Part shown: one piece after another, positions 23,875 to 33,661 of the stretch
Layout: each line of letters opens with the position of its first letter
How positions within the stretch are numbered: position 1 is the first letter of the stretch
Assembly (NCBI RefSeq): GCF_035582795.1
Contig: NC_134367.1
Location: 86,783,062 to 86,847,061, forward strand
Direction of reading: 5' to 3'
Length of the DNA stretch: 64,000 bases
Source of the DNA: Mycteria americana
Taxonomy: Eukaryota; Chordata; Aves; Ciconiiformes; Ciconiidae
Notes under the pieces: model-generated
Databases searched by the model: none
What the model was told of the DNA's origin: nothing
Seen by the model: the letters and a program-made list of their open reading frames with translations, nothing else
Position numbers and translations under genes: made by a program

Positions 23875-24692
23875 AGCTGTCCACCTTGCCCGGTCTCTCA
23901 GAGGACCCTTCTGTTGTGGGGCTGCTGAGAGTCAAAGAACAACAGGTGCCAATCGCTACCACAACGGTGCACTGGAGGCAATATCGCACCAACCGAGACT
24001 CCCTGATACCCATCCATAAACTGAATCGTTGACTGGAAAGCCAAGAAGTGATCAGCAAGACTCGCTCACCCTTTAACAGTCCCATATGGCCAGTGCAAAA
24101 GTCTAATGGAGAGTGGAGACTAACAGTAGACTATCGTGGCCTGAATGAAGTCACGCCGCCGCTGAGTGCTGCCATGCTGGACGTGCTGGAACTTCAATAC
24201 GAACTGGAGTCTAAAGCAGCCAGATGGTATGCCACAACTGATATTGCTAATGTGTTTTTCTCAATCCCTTTGGCAGCAGAGTGCAGGCCACAGTTTGCTT
24301 TCACTTGGAAGGGCGTTCAGTACACTTGGAATCAGCTGCCCATGGGGTGGAAACACAGCCCTACCATTTGCCATGGACTGATCCAGACTGCACTGGAACA
24401 GGGTGAAGCTCCGGGACACCTGCAATATGTTGATGACATCATCATGTGGGGCAACACAGCAGCAGAAGTTTTTGAGAAAGGGAAGAAAATAGTCCAAATC
24501 CTTCTGAAAGCCGGTTTTGCCATAAAACAAAGTAAGGTCAAGGGACCTGCACAGGAGATCCAGTTTTTAGGAATAAAATGGCAAGATGGACATCATCAGA
24601 TCCCAATGGATGTGATCAACAAAATAACAGCCATGTCTCCACCAACGAGCAAAAAGGAAACACAAGCTTTCTTAGGCGTTGTGGGTTTTTAG
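23875..24692 (+). pseudogene. pol: Reverse transcriptase region of ERV-L pol, interrupted
   Basis: The protein would copy the RNA genome into DNA. The frame continues from the protease and meets TGA at 24030-24032. It then stays open from 24033 to TAG at 24690-24692. Landmarks in order are the NSPIWPV segment, WRLTVDYRGLN (fingers, near 24117-24149), a palm segment with first catalytic Asp in TTDIAN near 24237, LPMGWKHSP near 24340 and the catalytic box YVDD at 24426-24437. A FLGI segment follows near 24570. The frame ends at the connection with RNase H, which is missing. It is a truncated pseudogene, though the RT motifs themselves remain readable. Confidence 0.85.
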
Positions 24693-24697
24693 CAAAA

Positions 24698-24784
24698 GCC
24701 ACCTGGTTAGTGGCTTATATGCAGCCACCTGGTTAGTGGCTTATTTGCTAAATTAGCAAATTTAGCAAAAGCCACCTGGTTAGT
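24698..24784 (+). repeat. Triplicated 14-bp motif at the pol deletion junction
   Basis: GCCACCTGGTTAGT occurs three times: 24698-24711, 24724-24737 and 24771-24784. The first two are each followed by GGCTTAT and the first and third are preceded by AGCAAAA. The third copy reads into the C-terminal pol remnant. This marks the place where RNase H and most of integrase were lost, and it looks like a deletion accompanied by local templated duplication. Confidence 0.9.
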
Positions 24785-24974
24785 CAACACTAGGGGATCT
24801 GCCAATCGAGCTGGCCCTGCCCAATCAAAACTTTTACGCACTGTAGAAGGGGATAAAATGCCTGTAGTGCACATAAAAAATATGCTGGGGAAGACAGTCG
24901 GGGTTATTCCTGCCTCGGGCAAAGGCAAACCCATTCGTGGGATTGCTTTTGCTCAAGGACCTGGGTGCACTTGA
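24765..24974 (+). pseudogene. C-terminal remnant of ERV-L pol (integrase end)
   Basis: From the third junction repeat the frame is open for about 69 codons to TGA at 24972. The product is polar and basic, beginning AKATWLV and containing a GKGKPIRG-like basic segment. I recognise this as the end of avian ERV-L pol. The zinc-binding HHCC and catalytic D,D-35-E portions of integrase are absent, so the intervening pol has been deleted. Further downstream stops interrupt what may be its original end. Confidence 0.6.
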
Positions 24975-25470
24975 TGGATGATGTGGAAGGATGGGGAAGT
25001 CTGACATGTACCTCAATGGGATTTGATTTTGGGTGAGAATAGCCAATGATTTGACTTGTATGATGCTAATTGCTATATAATACTGTATGCCATCATGGCT
25101 ATGGTTGCTATATGCCATATCAATGGTATTTCAGTGAGAATCACCCAAATTAATGAAGAACAAATGTTGATGAAACGGAGTAAAGTGCAGCGATGATAGA
25201 ACCAGACAAGCGCAGTGGTGATGGAACCAGAACTGGCTTCAGCATGCAACAGTCCAACACCACACACCATCTCTCCCACCCCGAAGGACTGTTACGACAG
25301 ATGGAGCCCAAAGTCATGGACCAAATGAAATCAACGGACTTTTTATAGGGATGGCCCATAGACTTAGGGAATGATATCTGTATGTATATATCAAAAGACA
25401 GGAAAGGTGGTGGTGATTAATTGGGATGTGTCAGAAAGTGTGAGACCTGGGCATGACATAGATGGTATAG
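24975..25470 (+). other. 3' internal region of the provirus, no env
   Basis: About 500 bp between the pol remnant and the polypurine tract carry no open frame of note and no envelope features such as a signal peptide, furin site or fusion segment. This is consistent with ERV-L elements, which typically lack env. Confidence 0.6.
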
Positions 25471-25486
25471 AATAAGGGGTGGATAT
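25471..25486 (+). other. Polypurine tract
   Basis: AATAAGGGGTGGATAT lies immediately before the 3' LTR. A purine-rich stretch here is expected as the primer for plus-strand synthesis. Two T residues near its end weaken it. Confidence 0.6.
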
Positions 25487-26017
25487 TGTCCTGCTTTTGG
25501 CTGGGACAGAGTTAATTTTGTTCCGAGTAGCTGGTATAGTGCTGTGGTTCGGATTTAGTCTGAGAATAATGTTGATAACACAGGGATGTTTTAGTTGTTG
25601 CTGAGCAGGGCTTACACTGGTCAAGGCCTTTTCAGCTCCCCCTGCTCTGCCAGGTGCACAAGAAGCTGGCAGGGGGCACAGCCAGGACAGCTGACCCCAG
25701 CTGGCCACAGGGCTAGTCCACACCGTATGGCGTCATGCTCCGTATAGAAACTGGGGGAGTTGGCTGGGGGGCAGCACTCGCTGCTTGGGGATGGGCTGGG
25801 CATCAGTCAGCGCGTGGTGAGCGATCGCATTGTGCGTCACTTATTTTGTATACTCTTTCATCATTATTATTATTTTCCCTTCCGTTTCTGTCCTATTAAA
25901 TTGTCTTTATCTCAACCCACAAGTTTTACCTTTTCTCCGATTCTCTCCCCCATCCCACTGGGGGGGTTAGCGAATGGCTGTCTGGTGTTTAGCTGCCTGC
26001 CGGGTTAAACAGCGACA
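25487..26017 (+). repeat. 3' LTR of the ERV-L provirus
   Basis: It begins TGTCCTGCTTTTGGCTGGGA and ends AAACAGCGACA. It aligns with the 5' LTR throughout and is 17 bp shorter, mainly from a gap in the segment after CTGCTCTGCCAG. ATTAAA is kept at 25895-25900. It is followed at 26018 by CAGGC, the probable target-site copy. Confidence 0.92.
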
Positions 26018-26187
26018 CAGGCTTTCCCTGAGGCACCCCCATCATGGCTGCGGGGCTCAGCCGTGCCCTGCGGTGGGGCCGCTGGAGCCGGCTGGAACCG
26101 GCTGTGCCCGGCGCGGGGCAGCCCTGGCCTCTCCTCACAGAGGCCGCCCTGCAGCTCCCCCCGCCAGCACCTCGCCGACACCTGACA
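26018..26187 (-). mobile_element. Older avian LTR, minus strand, second fragment
   Basis: CAGGCTTTCCCTGAGGCACC, CATCATGGCTG, GGGCTCAGCC and GGAGCCGGCTGG follow in the order expected for the other part of the LTR that was interrupted at 20773. Its plus-strand end is CCTGACA at 26187, so the minus-strand LTR would start TGTCAGG, with TG...CA termini overall. The fragment is CpG-rich for this neighbourhood. Confidence 0.7.
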
Positions 26188-28884
26188 TGAGGTAAACAGA
26201 TCCCTAACCGCCTAGTCTGACACATCCTGCAAGTGCATCACCTATTCTTAAAAGCATTTGAAGTACATTAAACAGATTTTAAAGGGATGCATCTATCTAG
26301 ATATTCTGAGGTAACGGAGCTTGGCCTACACATTTCCGGTGTGCACTGGATGTTCATACGATGCACTGGAATAATACTTACCTAAAGTTTATTTTTACAA
26401 CTTAGAATCAATTCAAATATGTGCTTCGCGACCTGAACCTTACCAGCCTGAATAAACGGAAAGATTTTTATCAGTTTAAAGTATTCGGTCATAAATGCTT
26501 GGAAATTTGTGCTGAGCAACACCATCTGCCTCTGATTTCTGCCCAGCCGACCCTCTCCCAACTTCTCTGTTACTGTGTCACCATCGACATCCGATTGATG
26601 GAGCTTCGGTACTTCAAAGTCTGAGATTAATGATCAAGTTCCCACGTCTTGGTCACCTGATTTTGAAGGAAGGAGTGTAATTTGAATTGTGGAGGTTAAA
26701 AAAGGAAAATATTTTCTTGTCTTGCGATGGCTGAAAGGTCATTCTTGAGCACAAGTGGTTTAAATAATTTATCGTGAGCTACTGAGTCATAACAGAGTTA
26801 CTGATCTGTCTTTTACTACAGTGACATTCTATTTTTTCAACTGTGTATTTTTTTATTCTGCGGTAGGATTAAACAGCTCTCAATCTGCAGTAACCAGAAA
26901 TGTTTAAGCATGCTGCAACTGCAGAATGATGCATGAGATCTGTACCTTTCATAGTCTGACTAACAGAGAAGTGTCTTGATGGGACTACGTGCTAAAAAGA
27001 AGTGTTTTGCTTGGGAACAGCATGCCTCTATCAGCTTCGAGTGCATCGTTTATTTTCTAAGTAGCCTGTTCATACTCACTTTGCAACAGGAGATGATTTG
27101 AGACTCCAGTGCTGATCTACTTTTTGCATTTCTGCATTGGCACTGAAAGTCTTCATACCTCATTAAACTTGTCTTCTTTATTTTGTGTGCTTCATTGTTC
27201 TGTGCAGTCTAGGGCGGTTGATATATCCCTTATTATATCTTTTAGTAACTCTGAAAAGCTGCCTAGGAGTTAAAATAGTTCTCACAGCTGCTAGTATTTC
27301 ACAAATTTCATTTTATCTTCAAGGCAAATATGAAATATCAAAATATTTTTGTTTTCCCCACCTAACTTAAAATATTTATATGTACTTACGACATTATGGA
27401 TCATATTTCCTGAGAGAATATGGAAGTTTGGCCCCTTAAAAAGTGTATCTACCAAAATGTCTCTCCAGTTTCTGACTACTTTGATTGCAAAACCTTCCTT
27501 CACCATAACCGCAAATGCTTCTAGCTGCTGTGTAAAACAGCCAGAACACTTTTCCTCAGAAAGACCACACAATCTTCCTCTTCCCTCTGCTTCTTTTTCC
27601 TTGTCTTTTCTTTTGACCCCAAACAATGATTACATACAGGAGCTAAGGCCTCTGCAGGGATATGGGTCTCATTATGAGAAAAAGGTCCACTTGGCAGAAT
27701 TTCTGTAGTTCAAGAAATGAGGAGTAGTGTAAAACTGTCATGGAAAATAAAAAGTAGAGGAGAAAAAAAACACATAAAAAAGGAAAGGAAACACCGGATC
27801 CTGTCATGAAGCTGTTGGGCTCCATGCAGAGCTAGCCCCTATGTTGGTTGTGTTTTGGCAACATAGCCTGGTTGAGGACAGCAGTTCTTGTGGGTCCCGC
27901 TGTGTGGGCAAGGGGCCTGTGGGCTGCCACAGGTTTCCACCTTTCCAGCTCTGCAGCCCAACCCCCACTTCGAGCCCACTGGAGTCTCTCCTCATGCAGT
28001 TTTCCCTCACCTGTCCTGTGCAGCATGTCCTGCCCAGGAGGAGCTGGGGCATCCCTAGGAGGTGGTTCCCTCAGCATGGAAAGAGGTGGAAGCTAAAAAC
28101 AAGCAAGGTAAAAGAATATGGGAAATCATAACACTGAAAATGAGCTATGAAAAATCTGGTTTTAAAAGGGAAGAGCTGCTGTTACAGGGAGTGTACAATC
28201 AATTTATACTTCTGCTGGGCATTAACAGGTGCCGGAGAAGGAAGGCGATGTATGTATGTTTTTGTTGTATTACATTAAGAAAGACAACTTCATTTCTACT
28301 TACCTCATTGTTAGATCTGCTATTGCTATTGCATCCATTTCAAAATTTGGGAATAATGATATTAAGCTTACAAAGGTCTTGAAAGGATTAATGAATTGTT
28401 TTGGAAGTGTTCCCCATTATGTGAAATCAAAGTGTTATAAAAATAAAATTATTATGTTACCAAATAATAGGCCTAGAACTTGAATATCAGTCTTGACTAG
28501 ACCAGTTTTATGTAGACAAGGCTCCATCTGAACACACTTTTCTGCTCATGTATGTTTTTGTCACAAACAAACTGTCAGTTGTTATATCCAATGATGTTTG
28601 AAATAATCTATCAGTTTGGAAAATTGTGAACCACTGTCATCCTCATTGGACATTCTCTGAAGCTGTTATGAAACATGAATGAAACCGTATTCTTTAGATG
28701 TATTAAACAGTAGAAAAGTCCACAAATTGTGTCTTGTTTTTTCAGATGTGCTTAGTGGTTGGCTTTAGTGCGACCTTGGTCATCAGCCATTAACATGATT
28801 TTGATTTTGCTTGGACTACAAGGATCACTGTAGTCCACACTGGTGTGTGGTTTGCACTGATTTACACACTGGAAAATCAGATAA
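26188..28884. other. Non-coding stretch, no gene recognised
   Basis: No recognisable gene or retroelement end was found. A GC-richer patch at 27830-28080 allows overlapping short frames on both strands but has no domain and no clear splice-site pair. The rest is AT-rich. Confidence 0.5.
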
Positions 28885-29960
28885 AATGCAGTGTGACTAG
28901 ATTGTGCCAGACTAACTTGATCGCTTTTTTTAGACAAGACAAATAATTTTCTTGACAAGGGTAATTCTGCAGACTTGATCTATTTGGAGCTCAGTAAAGC
29001 TTTTGGCACAGTGACACTTGGGAATTATTAGTTAAGCTGGAGAGGATGAGGATTAGTACAAGAATGTCAATACAGTAAGGCACGGGCCAAAGGGGAGACA
29101 ACGAGGTGTGTTGTGCTGACAAACCATCGGGCTAGATGCATACTGCTGGTGAAATTCCTCAGGGAGCAGCAGTTGCTCAGCCTTGGCCAAAGGGAGGGAT
29201 CTGCCAGCTGAGGCTGTTGGTGAGACGATGTTCAGAGGCGCTGCCAATGCTGACTGATGAGTATCCGGTGACCGGATGAAAAAAATGGAGTGACCATAAG
29301 GTCACAGTAAGGCATAAAGCGAGAAATACAGCAAGGCAAAATAGAATAATACATGTAGGAGCTAAATACAGGAATTTCTGCCATGAGCTGAGGGTTATCA
29401 CCTGGAAACAAAAGAAGCAAAAGAAATACTTGTTGGTACTATTTGGCCAGAGGGTAATGTGATGGAGTGGTGTGGAGGGTAATGCGATGGAGCAATGTGG
29501 TGGAGTGGTGAAAACAGCAAGGTGAACCCCAGCTTACAGTCCAGGGCACCCTCACCACTTCTGAGCTCTTTCTAACTGGTCGTATTTAGCACCTTGTCTA
29601 AAACTGGTATATCATTTCACCCATATTGAAGGAAACTCAACTCAAAAATAGAGATGATACACAAATGCAGCCTGCATAAGCAGAAGAGAGGAGGACCCAC
29701 GTTACAAAACAAGACTAGGAAAGCACAGGTTTAGCCTAGCAAAACTATGGATGGGCATTATAAAGATCTTAAAATGCAGGAGAACGGTGAGCTCGCTCAA
29801 GTCAAGGGCAGTATTGTCAGGCAAGACAAATGGGTATAAAGTATTCAGAAATAAATTGAAGCTTAAAATTAGAAGTTCCTAACTATTACAGACATGAGGT
29901 TCTGCTGTTCCAGAGGAGCAAGAAGGGAAGCAGCAAAAAATAAAAGATGATCTTAATTAT
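28885..29960 (+). repeat. Ancient CR1-like LINE, 3' half of ORF2 and 3' region
   Basis: A worn CR1-type reverse transcriptase is readable in pieces on the plus strand. A LIYLELSKAFGTV-like segment near 28975 corresponds to the RT palm motif, where family members have Asp after AF. A G-x-I-P-Q-G-like segment follows near 29151. Later pieces typical of the family are AAATACAGGAATTTCTG near 29364, GCACAGGTTTAGCCTAGC near 29724 and ACAAATGGGTATAAAG near 29826. Order and spacing fit one continuous ancient copy with many indels. It is not functional and no frame is open for long. Confidence 0.7.
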
Positions 29961-32900
29961 CAGAACTTCTGAATGAAACTATGTGATTCCTAATTCCATG
30001 TGATGAATGACGCCATGGACGAGGAAGTGGTGTTGCCCAAGAAGGTCCTTCAAGGATAACTTCAAGGAGTGCTCAACAGAGATAACTCAGTTGGTTTCTT
30101 AATGAGCTTGTCTGGATCTTAGCTGCAAATACACAACCACAGAGCATCCAGAGGATGACTGCACAAGACTCTGGGAACAGCAGTGGCATGCACACAGGCA
30201 CGAAAAGCGCAGGAGGCCAAGTATGCAGAATCAGCATCAACAAAGACAAGGCTGCAAATTCAGTGATCCCCTGTAACAAAAAGCATGGGTTGTGCATCAG
30301 CTTGTCCAGTCGTCCAAGTGCACGGTGCTCACTTGTACATCCCCACCTTTCTTGCAGTGCTGTTCTCTGCGAGGGCTGGCACGCTCATAGTGGCTTCGTC
30401 TTGATCCTCCAGGGCATCTCACATGGCAGGTAACTTCTATGTTGTTCAGTGAGAGAAGAAATAAATCAAGATGTTGAGAGATGTGCAACTTCTGATGCCA
30501 GATTTGCTTCTTATTCCCACAGATACCTCATGAAAGATAATCAAGTAATATTTCCTAGTTAAAAAAAAACAAACAAAACAAAACAAAACATTAATTAATC
30601 TAATTAATCTAATTAATCTTCACCTCTGTCCCTTCTTAAGAATATATTGTAAAGACCTGTATTATACCTAGGAGCTGTACTATGCAGGTTTGAACCTCTG
30701 ATCTCTGCTCAGCCAAAGATCTTGTTAAAGTCAACAGATTTTTTCCGTAAAGGGCATTATTTAGCACTGTCACTGCAAAATTTATTCCCCTACCTTAGGC
30801 TTCCCTAAACAGTTCCTTGACTGTCTTGACACTTACTTCCTTATACAAGACATTATCCAGTATGTGTTTTCTAGGATCATTGATTTTAGTGTGTATACGC
30901 TTGCTTTAAAGGCTCATTTTGCATGACTCAAGGTTATATATATTTATGGTACGCAATTGTACAGGCAACTGGGCCCTGATTTATAAAGTATTGATATTTG
31001 TCTTAAAACAAGGGAAATTCAAAGCCAAGCTGATCTCAGCTTGCTTTGAATCTTAAAAAAAAAGTATTTTCTAAAATACATTCTGCATTATATACATAGA
31101 TGATTTTTGCCACAACCTCAGAAATGAATGAGGTTATGGTAGATGCAAAGCTGTGTACTTTTTTCACCCTGGTCTAATCATACTGTGATTTACCATTTGG
31201 GATTCTGCCCCCCCCCCCGCCCCATAGGAACGGTCCATGTGTTAATATATTATCTACCTCAACCTGAGATCATCTTAGCTGTATTTTGTGTGCTCACAAC
31301 TGGGAAGCCCTTAAGCAAATGTAACAGCTAATACAAGAGACAAAGGGGAAAAGACGATCAAATTATCTAGGATTTTTTTTCAGCTACAGCTTCATTGGCA
31401 TAAAAATAAACACACTATTTCTAATACAATCTTAAAAAACAAGGGTGCATCCTGCGACCTCAGCTCCGACACGCAGGGGTGCTGAGCCCTCGGCAGCCGA
31501 GGTGCAGAACCTCCAAGGACAACCCAAGCTCTGAAGGGTCACCTGCGACAACTCAGCCACGGGGCTCTCAGCTGCTCTGAAACCCCAGCCTAGGGTTACA
31601 GGGTATGCTGCTATTCCTGGCGCTATTTTTAGATGCAAGGTAAAAGGAAAAGCATAGATGGGCAATAAAGCAAACGTACGCAGAGCTCAAGAACAGGGGA
31701 ACCTGCACACCTAAAAGTCTTGATTTTTTAGGTGTAAGAACTTCTTTTTTTTTTTTTTTTTTTTTGCTTTTTCATCCCACAGGTATCTTTTAGGGAGTTA
31801 TGATTACTCATTGAATTAATTGAAAAACAGCAGGTTCCCAATTTATTTTTTAAGTGTTGAAAATTTAGGACCCCAAATTTTATATATTCTTTCACAGGCT
31901 CTGGTCACGACTACCTGTCACGAAGGATCCTACGGCAGGTTCTGTGAAAATCCTGGCGTCAGGCCGTGGGACGCAGCCCCTCGGGTGAGCGACTGTAGCG
32001 CGGCTGGCAGCGGGGCAGCGCGAAGGGTAAAGCAGAGCCGCCGCCCAGGGCTGGCTGCGTTTTAGTAGCAGAGCAAGGGACCTCTAACAAGCAGGTAATC
32101 CTTCTTCACTGAACGCATCCGGGGCAAGACGGACCCCAAGTTTTTAAAATTTCTTTCTGAAGGCAGTGGATAATTGAAATAATATTATTTATAAAATTAA
32201 TAGAGAATTAGAACCCTCCAAAGTATATACTGCTGGTTTATTTGTATTTTCCAGAGCACCAGTTTGTAAACTTTTCTCTTACAGGCAACCAAGAAATACA
32301 CTAGCAGGCAAGCAGAACACACCCTGCTCCCGTAGGCCATAGCAACTCTGTGGCAAGCGACGTGGACCGCAAAAACCAGCGCTACGTTCTGAACTTCCTT
32401 TGTGTTGAATGATTTCAAGCTAAATTTATTAATCTTTTACGACAGAAGAAAGATGGAAGCGTGAGGCACCTCAGTTTGCTGTAATAATTTATCACATACA
32501 TTTACAGGATCTTTTAAAATGCAAAGGATTTCCTATGTTCTTCCGGTTCAACATGTTTTAATTGTGCATAAGCATACATTAATACGTTATTTGGCTTTCT
32601 GTGAGTTCGTAGCATGCCCTGATTAGCTGAAAGGGGCGCATATTTTAAGCAGCTCTTTTGAAAGATTGCTAGGAGTGAATCGATACCATATTAATATACA
32701 TGGCGGAGCTATATGATGATATGTGACTTGGTTGATGTGACATGCTCCATTAAGAGGCATACTTAATATGCAACGGAAAATTATTTCCCTTCCACAAGCA
32801 GGACCACAATCTTCAAGCAATAGCTGCTCATACGTCTCAAGGCCAACACAAACAGATACCGGAAAAAAAGGGAAAAGAAGGGAAGAGACCCTCGCAGACT

Positions 32901-33009
32901 AATGGAGGACTTCCCCACTAATCTCATTTTCCGTGAGTCCCTTCGACGTCGCAGGCACTTTGCAAGGGCAGGGGATGGCTTTCGCAACCCTGTTTTGAAC
33001 TCCCTGCAC
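29961..33009. other. Non-coding stretch upstream of the CpG island
   Basis: The interval includes an A-rich microsatellite with TAATTAATC units (about 30560-30619), a C run at 31208-31218 and a poly-T run around 31744-31766. Two GC-richer patches (31440-31620 and 31900-32060) precede the island, and the second is bounded by splice-like signals. The segment 32620-32790 is rich in AT palindromes and includes ACATGGCGG. No gene is supported. Confidence 0.5.
30560..30619 (+). repeat. AAACA-type run followed by TAATTAATC triplet repeat
   Basis: AAACA/AAAAC units grade into three tandem TAATTAATC units. It is a simple low-complexity block, perhaps derived from an A-rich retroelement tail. Confidence 0.8.
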
Positions 33010-33177
33010 CCCGAGGCAGGGGCCGCGGGCAGACCCCCGCCCGCTCATCCCCGCCCGCCCGCCCGCACACCGCCACCCCCCGCAGAGTCCCACCGGCTCA
33101 GGGACGCTGCGGGGCCGCCGAGCCGCCCGGCATCGCGCCTCGGGGGTGCCGCCCGGTGGCCGCAGCCCGCCCGCCCC

Positions 33178-33195
33178 GCCGCCGCCGCCGCCGCC
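33178..33195 (+). repeat. (GCC)6 trinucleotide run
   Basis: Six uninterrupted GCC units lie upstream of the CCAAT box in the island. They are complementary to the CGG run at 33468-33491. Confidence 0.95.
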
Positions 33196-33467
33196 GGGCT
33201 CCCCGCGGGGCGGCCCCCGGGCACCCGCCCGGGCCGGGCCGTGCCGGGGGCGGTGGGCGGGAGGGGCGGGGCGGCGCCGGGCCCCGTGAGGTCAGCGGCG
33301 GGCGGGCCAATGAGCGGCGCGGCGGGCGGCGGGGGCAGGCTGCCCCTCGTGCGGCGGCTGCATGGGGAGGGCGGCGGCGCCGGGCGCGGGGCGAGGGCTG
33401 GCGGCGCGCCCCCGCCCACCCAGGGGCCGAGACTGAAGGAGGCGGCGCCGCTGCCCGGGCACAGGTG

Positions 33468-33491
33468 CGGCGGCGGCGGCGGCGGCGGCGG
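33468..33491 (+). repeat. (CGG)8 trinucleotide run in the probable 5' UTR
   Basis: Eight uninterrupted CGG units are followed by CGCGGGCGGG. They fall between the CCAAT box and the donor at 33656, so probably in the first exon. CGG runs in 5' UTRs can be length-variable. Confidence 0.95.
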
Positions 33492-33655
33492 CGCGGGCGG
33501 GTGCGGAGCGCCCTCCTCCCGGCGGCGCCCGGCGGGGGATGTGCCGGCCGCCGGGGGCGCGCCGCCCGTGGGAAGCGCGCTCCTAACGCCACCTGGGCGC
33601 CGCGGGGAGCGCTCGGCGCGGAGCGGGCGGCGCGGGGTCGCCGGGAACCGGGCAG

Positions 33656-33661
33656 GTAGGG
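33656..33661 (+). other. Predicted splice donor of first exon
   Basis: GGGCAG|GTAGGG is a good donor and is the clearest one in the island. Competing candidates are CACAG|GTGCGG at about 33465 and GCTGT|GTAAGT at about 34425, the latter just outside the island. Transcript data would decide between them. Confidence 0.4.

Larger units (their letters stand above)
20774..26017 (+). mobile_element. ERV-L type endogenous retrovirus, decayed provirus
   Basis: This 5.24-kb element has two direct LTRs (548 and 531 bp) starting TGTCCTG and ending ACA, a tRNA-Lys-like primer binding site, gag and partial pol, a polypurine tract and no env frame, as is usual for ERV-L (class III) elements. Flanking five-base sequences AAGGC and CAGGC match at four of five positions, consistent with an ERV-L target-site duplication. 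Coding regions carry stops and frame changes, and RNase H and most of integrase are deleted, so it cannot be autonomous. It sits inside an older minus-strand LTR. Family assignment is by recognition of the LTR and RT sequence. Confidence 0.9.
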
